Below the pieces are notes generated by a model that searched no databases, was not told the DNA's origin, and saw nothing but the letters and a program-made list of their open reading frames with translations. DNA of 64,000 nt, taken from Dietzia psychralcaliphila. Its GTDB lineage: Bacteria; Actinomycetota; Actinomycetes; Mycobacteriales; Mycobacteriaceae. The position numbers and the translations under genes were made by a program. The stretch is from NCBI RefSeq assembly GCF_003096095.1, contig NZ_CP015453.1, forward strand, positions 2,852,001 through 2,916,000. Direction: 5' to 3'. Each line of letters opens with the position of its first letter. The stretch's first letter is position 1. Below are positions 8,502-17,585 of the stretch, piece by piece.

Positions 8502-11062
8502 GTCCCCGGCTGGTCCTGGGCCAGCTGCGCGCGCACGCGGGTCGCTATCTGGGCACGTTCCTGGCCATCGCCGTGGCCGTGGGGTTCGTCCTGGCCTCGG
8601 CGGGCGTGCTGCGCACCATAACGGCCAGCGCGGACGCCACCTTCGGCATGCGCTATTCCGACACCGCCGTACTCGTGCAGAACCTCGGCGACCGCACCTC
8701 CGCCGGAACCGACGCCACCCGGGAGGAGGCCGCCGGGGCCCAGCGGATGGGACTTGAGGCGATCGCGACCACGCCCGGGGTCCGGGCGTTCACCGTCGAC
8801 TCCCAGACGTACGTCCGGGTCCGTGCGGAGGGACGGGCCCAACAGATGACGACGGCGACGGCGCTCTCCCCCGACGACCGCCTGCGGTGGCAGCCCCTGG
8901 CGTCGGGCCGCCTGCCCGCCCGACCCGGCGAGGTGGCCGTGCGCGCCGACTCCGACGTCCCGCTGGGCGCCACGTTCGAGGTCCAACCGGCCGGGCGGTC
9001 CGATCCCGCCCCGGTCACCGTGGTGGGCCTGTTCGACCTGTCAGGCCAACCGGACCTCACGTCCGCGTTCCCCCTGTACACCGTGGACGAGCAGGTCCAG
9101 CAGTGGTCCGCGTCGGGCGCGGGCGGCGACGTGCGCGTGGCCGGGGACGGCTCGGTCCCCGGCACCGCCCTCGCGGCGGAGATCGCGGAGCGGCTGGCCG
9201 GTATCCCGGGCACGTCGGCAGTCGAGGTCTCCACGGGCTCGGCGGAGGCCCGGGCGCTCGCGGAATCGTTCGTCGGCAGTCGCGACGTCTACACCCGGGC
9301 GCTGCTCGCGTTCACCGTGCTGGCCGTGGCGGTGGCCGCCCTCGTGATCGGGACGACCTTCGCGGTGGTCTTCACCGCCCGCGTCCGCGAGACGGCGCTG
9401 CTGCGCTGCCTCGGCGCGACCGGCTTCCAACTCCGTCTCTCCGGGGCCGTCGAAGCGCTGGTGGTGGCCGTGCTCGCCACCGCCACCGGACTGGCGCTGG
9501 GCCGGTTCGGGGTCTCGGTGGCCTCCCGTGAGGCGCCCCGGCTCGGGGTGACGATCCCGCTTCAGGAGGTGACCGTGCCGCCGAGCGCGTACGCGCTCGC
9601 CGCCGCGGTGGGCGTGGGGGTCACACTGCTCACCGCTCTGCCCGCGCTGTGGCGGGCCACCTCGGGCAGTCCACTGGAGGCGCTCCGCCCGGGCGATGTC
9701 CGGCCCGACCCCTGGTGGCGGCGACTCGCGATGGTCCTGGCGGGATCCGCGGTCGCGGTCGCGGGGTGGACGGGCATGTCCTCGGCGGTGGACTCTCGGT
9801 CCGTGGTCGAGGCCGGCGCCTGGGGGGTGCTGACATTCCTCGGGGTCCTTGCCGTGACCGCCGGGGCCCTGCCCACCCTCCTCGGCGCGGTCGGCCCGGT
9901 CTTCGGTCTGCTCCTGGGTCCGGTCGGCCTGCTCGGCGCCCGCAAAACCGCACGCAGTCCCCGCCGCACGGCCGCCACCGCGGCCGCCGTCCTCGTGGGT
10001 GTGACGCTCACCGCGACCATGGTCACCGGGATCGCCCTGCTGGGGCCCGCCATCCAGTCGCGGCTGGTCGACCGGGTGCCCCTGGACGTGGCCGTCACCG
10101 CCCCCGACGGGGTGTTGCCCGGTGGGTTGCCCGAGCAGTTGGCGGGCCTGGACGGGGTGGCGGAGTCCCTCGTCGTCGTCGACATGTACGCCGAGGACGA
10201 TCAGGGCAGGCGCACCGTCCTGCGCGTAGCCGACCCGTCGCGGGTCGAGCAGGTGATGCGTCGCGAGGTGACGTTGCCCGGCCCGGGCGAGATCGTACTG
10301 CCGGAGTCCTCCCCCGTGGCCGCGAGCGCCCGTGACGGCGACACCGTCCGGTTCACGTTCTTCTCCGACGACGACGGACGGGACCTCGTCGTGCGCCGCT
10401 CCGGTGACCAGTGGGCCCTGGCCCGTCCGGGGAGCGTGCCGGCCTGGCCCGTGGCGCAGTTGCCGGACGGATCCCCGTGGCCCGCGGGCGAGGAGATACC
10501 GCAGCAGTTCGTCCCCCGCACCGAACAGTGGCTCCGGATGGACGACGGGCTCGAGGGCGAGCGACTCGAGGTGGCGCTCGACGGGGTGCGTTCGGCGGCG
10601 GTCGACGCCGACCCGTCACTGGCCGTCACCGAGACCTTCGCCTCCCGCGAGCAGATCGCCGGCTCCGTCCGAACCGTACTCACGTCCAGCTCACTACTGC
10701 TCGCGGTGGCGGTGGCGCTGGCGCTGGTCGGCGTGGTCAACACCCTCACACTGGCGATCCGGGAACGGACCCGCGAGATCGCGCTCCTCCGCGGCGTGGG
10801 CGTCACCCGCACCGGCGTGTGGCTGATGCTCGTGCTGGAGACCGCACTGGTGGCGGCGAGCGCCTCGGCTCTCGGGGCGGTCCTGGGAGCGGCCTTCGGC
10901 GCGCACGGTGCGGCCGCCCTGGTGGGTCCCGGGACAACCGGTAACATTGGTCTACCCGTGACCGATCTGCTCACTGTGGGAGCCGGTGGTGTCGTGGCCG
11001 CTGTCCTCGCCGCAGCCGTGGCCTCACTCGGGGCGGTCCGGACGCGAATCACCGGGATCTGA
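8498..11062 (+). CDS. ABC transporter permease, FtsX-like, two-domain
   Basis: The 854-residue membrane protein has the layout of large FtsX/MacB-type permeases with two repeats. It has a first membrane segment (about 17-37), a large extracytoplasmic domain (about 40-260), a three-segment FtsX block (about 265-400) with the RETALLRCLGATG motif, and further segments (about 410-525). A second extracytoplasmic domain and a second FtsX block close the protein, containing ERTREIALLRGVGVTRTGV. GTG at 8498 overlaps the ATPase stop by 4 nt, so the two form one unit. The substrate is unknown; adjacency to exported-protein genes suggests envelope work (inference). Confidence 0.9.
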
Positions 11063-11131
11063 CGCCCGGGTTCGCGATCTTCGCGGCTTCTTCCGGTAGC
11101 CATCCTTTGACGGAACTGAGACACTATCGTT

Positions 11132-11995
11132 ATGCAAACTCGGGTGCTCCTGGCCGCTGGCGCGATCGCGCTGGTAGCGGCGTCGTGCGCACAGCCGGAG
11201 CCGCAGGTCCTCTCCGAAGCCCCGCGGTCCGCCTCTGCCACCGAACTGACCTCGTCGGCCGAGCCGACCGAACGGGAATCCCAGCCGGGCCGGTTCATCG
11301 CCCGGTGCGCGACCGAGGCCGACGGCGGCACCCCGGGGATGACCTTCTTCACGGACGGCTCCCAGAGCGTCACCGACCACTGCCTCAGCCGCTACTACAT
11401 CGGGGTGCAACCCGCCCCGGGCGCTCTGTACGTGGCCGACGAGGACGCGGGCACGTGGGCACCCTCCCGCGCGCCCCAGGCGAGCACGACCACCACCACC
11501 AACCAGTGGACTCCCGCACAGCCGCGGACGGACATCGGGGTGCAGGACCCGTGGCTCGACGGCGACGACCTCGACGCCGATGAGCCCACCGAGGGCGACG
11601 CAGGCGAGAGCGAACCGGGAGACGGTGAGCCGGGCGACGGAACCACCGAGGAGACCACGCCGGTGACCCCACCGGAGGGGACGACGCCCCCCACCGCCCC
11701 GCCCACCACCCCCGCCGGAACGGAACCCACCACACCGGGCGACGTCGAGACGACGTCCCCGGGTGAGGTCGAGCAGTCCACTCCCGGATCCGCGGAGCCG
11801 GCACCGCCCACCATGCCGACCACGGTGCCGACCGGTACCGGGACCCCCGAGCCGGATCTCTCGGCGCCGCCGACCTCGGCCCTGCCGCCGTTCGGGTGGA
11901 CGGGTTCGCACGGACCGGCCGGGTCATACGGTTCGGAACGACTCCCGGCGCTGCCCTGGCCCACTCCGTCACTGTCGGGCGGGGCGACCCGCTAG
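11132..11995 (+). CDS. Thr/Pro/Glu-rich putative lipoprotein
   Basis: The 287-residue product starts with a short signal ending in VAASC (cysteine at residue 19), a plausible though not ideal lipobox with Ser at -1. A small globular part (about 50-115) holds two further cysteines (ARCATEADGG, DHCLSRYY). It is followed by a long disordered Thr/Pro/Gly/Glu tail (TTPTT-like), which may span the cell wall. No family is recognised. It lies 69 nt after the permease gene on the same strand. Confidence 0.65.
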   Translation: MQTRVLLAAGAIALVAASCAQPEPQVLSEAPRSASATELTSSAEPTERESQPGRFIARCATEADGGTPGMTFFTDGSQSVTDHCLSRYYIGVQPAPGALYVADEDAGTWAPSRAPQASTTTTTNQWTPAQPRTDIGVQDPWLDGDDLDADEPTEGDAGESEPGDGEPGDGTTEETTPVTPPEGTTPPTAPPTTPAGTEPTTPGDVETTSPGEVEQSTPGSAEPAPPTMPTTVPTGTGTPEPDLSAPPTSALPPFGWTGSHGPAGSYGSERLPALPWPTPSLSGGATR

Positions 11996-12024
11996 ATCGA
12001 CCCCGAGCGCCACCGTGCTCTCCG

Positions 12025-12063
12025 ATTCAGGCCGTGCCCGATTCAGGCCGTGCCCGGATTCAG
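12025..12063. repeat. 16-bp intergenic tandem duplication
   Basis: ATTCAGGCCGTGCCCG occurs at 12025-12040 and 12041-12056, with a partial third copy. It lies between the convergent ends of the lipoprotein and DUF4229 genes. Confidence 0.75.
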
Positions 12064-12079
12064 TTGGCGGCCAGCGTGA

Positions 12080-12409
12080 TCAGGCCTCATCCATCCGACG
12101 ACGTAGGTCCTCGCGCTTGACCCGTCGGCCGGCGTCGACGGCGGAGATGTCGGAGTTGATCTCCGCCCGCAGGCGCGTGAACAGGATCATCGACAGCGGG
12201 AGCGCGATCAGCACCGACAGGATCGCGGCGACGAGCACCGGGACGTCCACCCCGGCGAGGCGACCGATCCCGATGATGACCAGGGTCAGCGCCACCACCA
12301 TGAGCAGCCTCAACACGGTGTAGAACATCATGTTGCGGGCCAGGCGTGCGCCGGGTGTGGAACCGACCGGCGCCTTCGCCGGGATTGCTGTCTCGTCTCG
12401 CTCGCTCAT
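12080..12409 (-). CDS. DUF4229-like small membrane protein
   Basis: The 109-residue protein has two membrane segments, FYTVLRLLMVVALTLVIIGIG (about 29-49) and VLVAAILSVLIALPLSMILF (about 56-76). An Arg-rich cytoplasmic tail follows (TRLRAEINSDISAVDAGRRVKREDLRRRMDEA). This layout matches DUF4229 proteins of Mycobacteriales, of unknown function. ATG at 12409 is preferred; an in-frame GTG lies two codons upstream. It is divergent from the small gene at 12449. Confidence 0.75.
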   Translation of the reverse strand: MSERDETAIPAKAPVGSTPGARLARNMMFYTVLRLLMVVALTLVIIGIGRLAGVDVPVLVAAILSVLIALPLSMILFTRLRAEINSDISAVDAGRRVKREDLRRRMDEA

Positions 12410-12448
12410 GAACACCAGGATACGTATCGTGGTGGGAAGGAGGTTCGA

Positions 12449-12610
12449 GTGATCTGGCTGTTCGCACTCATCGGAGTGGTGACCGTGGCAATCCTGCTGT
12501 GGCGGGCCTTCGGGCCCGGTTCACGGCCGGCACCGCCGCGCGTGATCGCCCCGGACGACGACCCTGATTTCCTACGGGATCTCGACGGGCGTAAACCCCT
12601 GGACCCCTAG
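12449..12610 (+). CDS. Small single-pass membrane protein, 53 aa
   Basis: A strong ribosome binding site (GGAAGGAGG) stands 5-6 nt before GTG at 12449. The product has one N-terminal membrane helix (IWLFALIGVVTVAILLWRAF) and an acidic tail ending DDDPDFLRDLDGRKPLDP. The combination of hydrophobic N-terminus and DDDPxFLRxLD-type tail is one I associate with small conserved actinobacterial proteins; function unknown. Its TAG stop overlaps the stop of the convergent phosphatase gene within one CTAG. Confidence 0.7.
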   Translation: MIWLFALIGVVTVAILLWRAFGPGSRPAPPRVIAPDDDPDFLRDLDGRKPLDP

Positions 12611-13128
12611 CGGGCCAGGAGATCGACGATCGAGTCGACCGCGTCGCTGATCTGCGCCCCGGTCCGGTCGAAGACGTCGGACTCGCGGCCGATCGGGTCC
12701 TCGACGTCCCACGCCGGGTCGTCGGTGTCCACGCCCAGTCGGGCCCGGGCCAGGCCCAAGACGGTCAGCGATCCGTCGGCGTCCGCCAGGTGGGCCGCCT
12801 CCAGCAGTGTGTACGTCTTCTTCCACAGCAGTGGGGCCATCTCCTGCACCGCGTCGCGATGGGCGCGGGTAGCCGTGAGGACCAGGTCATGGCCCCGGAG
12901 TAGCCGAGGGGAGAGGAGCCGGGAGGCGAAGCCCTCTGCGCTTCCGCCGTAGGCCTCGAGTACCCGGCGGGTCTCGCGGTGGATCTCCATACCGTTGACC
13001 GCCCGCGTCCCCGCGGAGTCCACCACCACGTCGAGTCCCGCGTCGGCGGCTCGCGCGGCGAGCAGTCGCTCGGCCAGCGGCGACCGACACATGTTGCCGG
13101 TACAGACCGCCATCACCGAGATCGCCAT
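12607..13128 (-). CDS. Low-molecular-weight protein-tyrosine phosphatase
   Basis: Family enzymes dephosphorylate phosphotyrosine, often regulating exopolysaccharide or envelope synthesis. The 173-residue protein shows the CX5R(S/T) loop as CTGNMCRSP, with Cys9 as nucleophile and Arg15. The general-acid Asp is probably in WDVEDPIGRE (about 139-148). SAGTRAVNGMEIH follows the family pattern. The proximity of rml sugar genes would fit a role in wall polysaccharides (inference). The frame is intact. Confidence 0.88.
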   Translation of the reverse strand: MAISVMAVCTGNMCRSPLAERLLAARAADAGLDVVVDSAGTRAVNGMEIHRETRRVLEAYGGSAEGFASRLLSPRLLRGHDLVLTATRAHRDAVQEMAPLLWKKTYTLLEAAHLADADGSLTVLGLARARLGVDTDDPAWDVEDPIGRESDVFDRTGAQISDAVDSIVDLLAR

Positions 13129-13200
13129 GGCGCAGATCCTAGTAGCAGGCCACCGCGCCGACGGATCGGCAGGGCACCACGCGGAACCGTCGCCCGCGCG

Positions 13201-13977
13201 TCACTCGCCGCGCGAGAGTGGGGTGCGCTTGTCCAGGAACGCGGTCATGCCCTCCTGGGCGTCGCACGTGACCGCGTTGGTGGCCATGGTCTCCGCCATC
13301 TCCCGGTACGCCTCGTCCTGCGGGAGATCGATCTGCCGGTAGAAGGCCTGCTTCCCGATCTCCAGGGTCAGCGGGCTGGCGTCGGCGATCCGTGTGGCCA
13401 GCTCGTCGACGCGGGCACGAAGCTCCTCGGCCGGTACGGCCTCGTTGACCAGGCCCCACTCGACCGCGGTGGCGGCGTCGATCGTCTCGCCGGTCAGAAG
13501 CATCTGCAGCGCGCGCTTGCGCCCGATGGTGCGGGAGACGGCGACCATCGGGGTGGAGCAGAACAACCCGATCTTGACGCCCGGGGTACCGAAGCGCGCC
13601 GAATCGACGGTCACCGCGAGGTCGCAGGTCGCCACGAGCTGACAGCCGGCGGCGATGGCGTGGCCCTGCACCTCCGCGATCACGGGCTGGCGGATGGCCT
13701 GGATCGACTCCATGAGCTCGACGCAGGTGTCGAAGACCTCGCGCTCCTGATCCAGCGTGCGGTCGATCATCTCGCCGATCTCGTGCCCGGCGGACAGGGC
13801 CGGGCCGGACCCCGTCACCACCACCACGCCGCACGACGGGTCGTCGCCGAGCTCACGGATCGCGGTCGTGGCCTCGCGCATCATCTGCATCGAGAGCGGG
13901 TTGCGGCGCTCGGGCCGGTCGAGGGTCACGCGCGCGATCGGGCCGCTGCGCTCGACGAGGACGTAGGGGGTGCTCAC
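13201..13977 (-). CDS. Enoyl-CoA hydratase/isomerase family protein, ECHDC3-like
   Basis: The 258-residue crotonase-fold protein has oxyanion-hole segments SGPALSAGHEIGEM (about 57-70) and GHAIAAGCQLVATCDLAV (about 105-122). The sequence KIGLFCSTPMVAVSR (about 134-148) is characteristic of ECHDC3-type proteins. The two glutamates of classical hydratases (equivalent to Glu144 and Glu164 of rat enzyme) are not in place, so classical hydratase activity is doubtful. Start is GTG at 13977. It is the only full-length crotonase in the window, relevant to the operon at 22.5 kb, which lacks one. Confidence 0.85.
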   Translation of the reverse strand: MSTPYVLVERSGPIARVTLDRPERRNPLSMQMMREATTAIRELGDDPSCGVVVVTGSGPALSAGHEIGEMIDRTLDQEREVFDTCVELMESIQAIRQPVIAEVQGHAIAAGCQLVATCDLAVTVDSARFGTPGVKIGLFCSTPMVAVSRTIGRKRALQMLLTGETIDAATAVEWGLVNEAVPAEELRARVDELATRIADASPLTLEIGKQAFYRQIDLPQDEAYREMAETMATNAVTCDAQEGMTAFLDKRTPLSRGE

Positions 13978-14068
13978 TGGGGCCTCCGGGGGGGACGGGA
14001 GTGCGTGTCCCCCGGTTCTACCCCGCCGGACGGGTCCGCGGCGCCGGAGTGGAGGCCGACGCCCCCGA

Positions 14069-14108
14069 TGGAGGTCGGGATCAACGCGTGGAGGTCGGGA
14101 TCAACGCG
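14069..14108. repeat. 20-bp tandem duplication
   Basis: TGGAGGTCGGGATCAACGCG occurs twice without a gap. Further GAGCCGGGGCCTAGC-like copies follow up to 14195. The block lies between the crotonase start and the end of the small Cys-rich gene. Confidence 0.8.
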
Positions 14109-14175
14109 CCCGGGGTGACCGAGGCGTCGACTATCGAGCCGGGGCCTAGCGGGCCGGGGATTGCCGACCCGGGGA

Positions 14176-14310
14176 CTAGCGAGCCGGGGCCGGGTGCTCG
14201 CCGCCACACCATTTCTCGGCGGGCACGGCAGCCTTGACGTCGTCGATGTGCTGACCACAGCCGTCCCAGGTGATCTTGCCGCAGACGGGGCAGGTGACGG
14301 GGTAACACAT
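14176..14310 (-). CDS. Small Cys-rich zinc-ribbon-like protein, 44 aa
   Basis: A strong site AAAGGAGG lies 5 nt before ATG at 14310. The product is MCYPVTCPVCGKITWDGCGQ followed by HIDDVKAAVPAEKWCGGEHPAPAR. It has cysteines at 2, 7, 10, 18 and 35 and histidines at 21 and 39, with a CPxCGK knuckle. Small proteins of this type occur widely in Actinobacteria with no known function. The gene follows rmlC by 63 nt, but a palindrome at 14357-14372 gives it a likely promoter or operator of its own. A metal-binding or redox role is possible (inference). Confidence 0.75.
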   Translation of the reverse strand: MCYPVTCPVCGKITWDGCGQHIDDVKAAVPAEKWCGGEHPAPAR

Positions 14311-14356
14311 GGCGTCCTCCTTTGAGGGGGTTGTCGGCTCGACGGTGCGCCGTCCG

Positions 14357-14372
14357 ATACCCCCTAGGGTAT
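14357..14372. promoter_or_regulatory. CsoR-type palindrome ATACCCCCTAGGGTAT
   Basis: The 16-bp near-perfect inverted repeat has arms ATACCC and GGGTAT. CsoR/RicR copper repressors recognise TACCC-N5-GGGTA; here the spacer is 4. On the minus strand it contains TACCCT, usable as a -10 box for the Cys-rich gene starting at 14310. The overlap would allow repression. Confidence 0.4.
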
Positions 14373-14373
14373 G

Positions 14374-15033
14374 TCAGTCGGCGCTCGGGCGCCACTCGTC
14401 GTCCACACGGGTGGTGGCCTCGCGTAGCCGTTCCACGTGAGCCTCGCAGTCCTCCCACCGTGGTAGCCGTCCGGCGGCCGCGACGTCGAGCAGGCTCGGG
14501 GCGTCACGGTCCTTCTCACTCATCACGTGCGTGATCGGGGTGCCGTCGAGGGCCACGGAGGGCCAGTCGATCGCGACGTGGGAGTCGAATGCGTCCACCG
14601 CGTGCTCGGCCCCCGGCCGCCACCCCTCCGAACACAGGTACATCACCGTGGATTGCGGCTCCAGCGAGAGGAATCCGTGAGCCACGCCCTCCGGGACGTA
14701 GATCGCCCGCTGGTCACTCGAGTCGAGGATCACCCCGGACCACTCGCCGAAGGTCGGCGACCCCACCCGCACGTCCACCACCACGTCGAACACCGATCCG
14801 GACGGGCACAGCACGTACTTGGCCTGGCCGGGCGGGACATCGGCGTAGTGCAGGCCGCGCAGGACACCCTCCCCCGAGACCGACACGTTGACCTGCGCGA
14901 GGTCGAAGCGGTGCCCGGTCAGGCGGCGGAATGCCTGGTCGGTGAACGCTTCGTGGAAGACCCCGCGGTCGTCGGAGATCTGGCGGGGGGTGATCTCCCA
15001 CGCCCCCGTCACGCTCAGCTCGCGTAGCTGCAC
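14374..15033 (-). CDS. rmlC: dTDP-4-dehydrorhamnose 3,5-epimerase
   Basis: RmlC performs the third step of dTDP-L-rhamnose synthesis. The 219-residue cupin has the family N-terminus LRELSVTGAWEITPRQ, the catalytic-histidine segment GVLRGLHYADVPPGQAKYV (His62), and YVPEGVAHGFLSL further on. GTG at 15033 is chosen because it aligns with the family start; GTG at 15057 or upstream is possible. It lies 5 kb from rmlB-rmlA-rmlD but on the same strand. Confidence 0.93.
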   Translation of the reverse strand: MQLRELSVTGAWEITPRQISDDRGVFHEAFTDQAFRRLTGHRFDLAQVNVSVSGEGVLRGLHYADVPPGQAKYVLCPSGSVFDVVVDVRVGSPTFGEWSGVILDSSDQRAIYVPEGVAHGFLSLEPQSTVMYLCSEGWRPGAEHAVDAFDSHVAIDWPSVALDGTPITHVMSEKDRDAPSLLDVAAAGRLPRWEDCEAHVERLREATTRVDDEWRPSAD

Positions 15034-15111
15034 CGGCGGTCCCGCCTTCCTGGTCACCTGACTTCCGATCCCGCCCACCCTAGCGGGACACGTCGGGGCC
15101 GCCCGCGCGCG

Positions 15112-15663
15112 TCAACCCTTCATGGCGCCGACGATCTGCCCGGCCGACCACTCGCCGATCAGCAGGCAGTCCATGGCGGAGTCGTGCAGACCCGCGTCCT
15201 CGCGCCACCCGGTCACGACGAACTGGAAGACATAGGTCGCATCGTCGTCGCTCCATCCCACGATCAGGCTCGAGGTGGCCATCTCTCCGGGCTCGGCCGT
15301 GTAGGTGCCCCGGACGAAGCGGTAGACGCTGCGGACGGCGCCCGCGTCCTCGTCACCCTCACCCGCGACCTCCTCCACCAACGTCCAGTCGGAGAGAACC
15401 TCGGCGGTGGCGACGATCATGGCCACCGCGTCGTCGGTCGACATCGCCGGCGCGACACGAGCGCAGGTGGCCACGGCGTTGGGCGAGAAGCCGTCGCGGT
15501 GCGCGCCCGGGTCCACGTAGATCACGGCCGACGGCTCGGGCGACTCGATCCGCTGCCACGGCGGACTGTCCACCCAGGTCAGAGGTTGCGCGGCCACCGC
15601 CATCGGCGGGCTCGCCTCGAGCGAGCGGCCGGTCGAGGCGCAGTACTCCTGGATCGAGGTCAT
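15112..15663 (-). CDS. LpqN/LpqT-like domain protein without signal peptide
   Basis: The 183-residue product has the fold pattern of the mycobacterial LpqN/LpqT family: SPPWQRIESPEPSAVIYVDP, then FSPNAVATCARV, and a late segment YVFQFVVTGWREDAG. It has no signal peptide or lipobox, unlike LpqN, so it is probably cytoplasmic. It starts 1 nt after the SDR stop, so the two genes are co-translated. Family assignment is by pattern recognition only. Confidence 0.5.
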   Translation of the reverse strand: MTSIQEYCASTGRSLEASPPMAVAAQPLTWVDSPPWQRIESPEPSAVIYVDPGAHRDGFSPNAVATCARVAPAMSTDDAVAMIVATAEVLSDWTLVEEVAGEGDEDAGAVRSVYRFVRGTYTAEPGEMATSSLIVGWSDDDATYVFQFVVTGWREDAGLHDSAMDCLLIGEWSAGQIVGAMKG

Positions 15664-15664
15664 C

Positions 15665-16471
15665 TCAGCCCTGCAGCCCGGCGCCGACGATGTGGGCCCC
15701 GCCGTCCACGACGATCGTCTGCCCGGTGATCCAGTGGGCGTCGTCGGAGAGCAGGAACGACACGGGACCGGCGATGTCGTCGGGCACCCCCAGGCGGCCC
15801 GCCGGCAACGCGGCGGACATCTGCTCCTCCCGGCCCGTGTACAGCGCCTCGGCGAAACGGGTCTTGACCACGCCCGGCGCCACGGCGTTGACGCGCACCG
15901 AGGGGCCGACCTCCACGGCGAGTTCCTGCGTCAGTCGCATGACCAGCGCCTTGGTGGCGCCGTACCACCCGATCCCCGGCGAGGGCGCCAGGCCGGCGAT
16001 CGAGGCCACGTTGACCACGGCCCCGCCCCGCTCGCCGAGACCCGAGTGGTAGACCTTCTGCGTCCAGGCCAGGGTGCCGAGGGCGTTGACCTCGGTGATC
16101 TTGCGTGCGGCGGCCAGGTCCACGTCTATCGTCCGGCCGAACACCGGGTTGATGCCGGTGTTGTTGACCAGCAGGTCCACGGGCCCGAAGGCCTCCTCGG
16201 CCCGCGCCACCACCTCGCGTTGGTGATCCTCGTCGTCGGCCTTGCCCGCCACCGCGAGCACCCGGTCCGGCGCGCCCAGTTCGGCGACCGCCTCGTCGAG
16301 GCCCTCCTGCCCGCGGGCGGTGATCACCACGGACGCCCCCTCGGACAGCAGACGTCGCGCGATCCCCAGGCCGATGCCGCGGCTGGCGCCGGTGACGAGT
16401 GCGGTCCTGCCGGCGAAGCGGTCGGGGACGACGGGGCCGGTGCGGGGGGCGGGAAGGGGGGAAGGGCTCAC
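15665..16471 (-). CDS. SDR family oxidoreductase
   Basis: The 268-residue classical short-chain dehydrogenase has the cofactor motif TGASRGIG (about 28-35), NNTG at about 108, and a catalytic triad with Ser in VVNVASIAG and YGATK (Tyr-X3-Lys, about 173-177). Arg after TGAS suggests NADP preference. The end VDGGAHIVGAGL is typical. Start GTG at 16471. It forms a two-gene unit with the LpqN-like gene. Substrate unknown. Confidence 0.85.
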   Translation of the reverse strand: MSPSPLPAPRTGPVVPDRFAGRTALVTGASRGIGLGIARRLLSEGASVVITARGQEGLDEAVAELGAPDRVLAVAGKADDEDHQREVVARAEEAFGPVDLLVNNTGINPVFGRTIDVDLAAARKITEVNALGTLAWTQKVYHSGLGERGGAVVNVASIAGLAPSPGIGWYGATKALVMRLTQELAVEVGPSVRVNAVAPGVVKTRFAEALYTGREEQMSAALPAGRLGVPDDIAGPVSFLLSDDAHWITGQTIVVDGGAHIVGAGLQG

Positions 16472-16604
16472 GTGGCGTCTCCTGGTGCGAGTCGGGGCTC
16501 TCTAGGTGTGCACTCCCAGCCTAGAGGCCGTGTCCCCGTCCTACGTTCACGGGATTTTCTCAGCCCGCCCCCAGGGAATCCCGGCCGACCGGCGGGACGG
16601 GAGT

Positions 16605-16610
16605 TACAGT
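16605..16610 (+). promoter_or_regulatory. TACAGT -10 box
   Basis: A TANNNT hexamer stands 56 nt upstream of the ATG at 16667 in the divergent spacer. No convincing -35 box is seen. Confidence 0.3.
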
Positions 16611-16666
16611 CGTTGACAGGAACCATCCGGCCGTCACGCACGGCGCAACTACCCCAGGGCGTGCCC

Positions 16667-17533
16667 ATGTCACCACTTGCTCCACGCGGTGCCGCGGATA
16701 CCCCCGTGTGCTCGATCCTCGACATCCCCGGCCCCCGCTGGTTCCACCCGGGTGACCCCATCTGGCGGGTCCACGGCGATGCGGCCACCCCGATCGGCGT
16801 CACCACCGGACTGCTCATGCTGGCCGCCAACCCGGCCTACGCGGCCACGCTCGCCGCCGCGGACGCGGTCGAGAGTCCCTGGGCGGCCGACGACTACCTG
16901 CACGATCTCATCGAGATCGCCACGTTCGGCACTGTCGACGATGCGATGGTGACGATCGAGAACTCGCACCGCGACCGCGCCTCCTTCTCCGGCACCACCG
17001 AGCACGGCCAGTACTTCTACGGTTCGGACCCGGCACTCGTGGAGTGGGCACACGCCGCCACCACGTGGGCCCTGCTCGCCGCCTACCAGCGGTTCGCCGC
17101 GCGGCCGCTCACCCCGACCGAGTCCGATCAGTATGTCCGCCAGGCTGCCGGGATCGCGCACCTGCAGGGCTGCCGGGTCTCCCCCATGACGGTCCGTGAA
17201 CTCGAGCAGTTGCTCCGTTCCTCCCGCGACCGCTCTCGTGCCACCTCGGCGGGTCGGCGGGCCGCGACTCGTCTGCGCGAGACGGCGCGCGCGTGCAAAG
17301 GCGTCGTGGACACCTCCGTCACGGCCCACCGCTCGTGCGTGACGGTAGTCCACGCCGCCGCCAGCCTGGTCCCCTCCGACGTGCGCCGCGCCCTCGACCT
17401 TCCGCACCGACCGATGGACCGCGCCGCCGTCTTCGGCCGGATCACCAGGGCGCACGAGGGCCTGGGGGCCCCGATGTTGACCACGCGCGCGCCCATCGCC
17501 GTGCCGTCCGCCATGCGATCCCGACCCGCCTGA
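16667..17533 (+). CDS. Oxygenase MpaB / DUF2236 family protein
   Basis: The 288-residue protein starts with GPRWFHPGDPIWRVHGDAATPIGVTTGLLMLAANPAYAA, the recognisable opening of the DUF2236 (MpaB-like, latex-clearing-protein-related) family. These are helical haem-type proteins. EHGQYFYGSDPALVEWAHAATTWALL (about 106-131) contains the conserved His-rich part around EWAHA. Substrate is unknown. ATG at 16667 is chosen because upstream in-frame codons have no family similarity; GTG two codons earlier is possible. Confidence 0.8.
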   Translation: MSPLAPRGAADTPVCSILDIPGPRWFHPGDPIWRVHGDAATPIGVTTGLLMLAANPAYAATLAAADAVESPWAADDYLHDLIEIATFGTVDDAMVTIENSHRDRASFSGTTEHGQYFYGSDPALVEWAHAATTWALLAAYQRFAARPLTPTESDQYVRQAAGIAHLQGCRVSPMTVRELEQLLRSSRDRSRATSAGRRAATRLRETARACKGVVDTSVTAHRSCVTVVHAAASLVPSDVRRALDLPHRPMDRAAVFGRITRAHEGLGAPMLTTRAPIAVPSAMRSRPA

Positions 17534-17585
17534 CACGCCGCGCCGTCCCCGGTGGTCAATGACCGGTGGCCAGGATCGGTGTCGG

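Noticed and set aside
11106-11135. TTGACG with a TATCGT box before the lipoprotein gene
   Set aside because: The spacing of 12 bp between the hexamers is too short for a standard promoter.
15692-16666. Long N-terminal extension of the DUF2236 frame
   Set aside because: It is antisense to a well-supported SDR gene and has no family similarity; the family sequence starts at 16667.
17540-17580. Small dyad GGTCA-A-TGACC as a terminator
   Set aside because: Arms of 5 bp are too short to separate from chance in this sequence.
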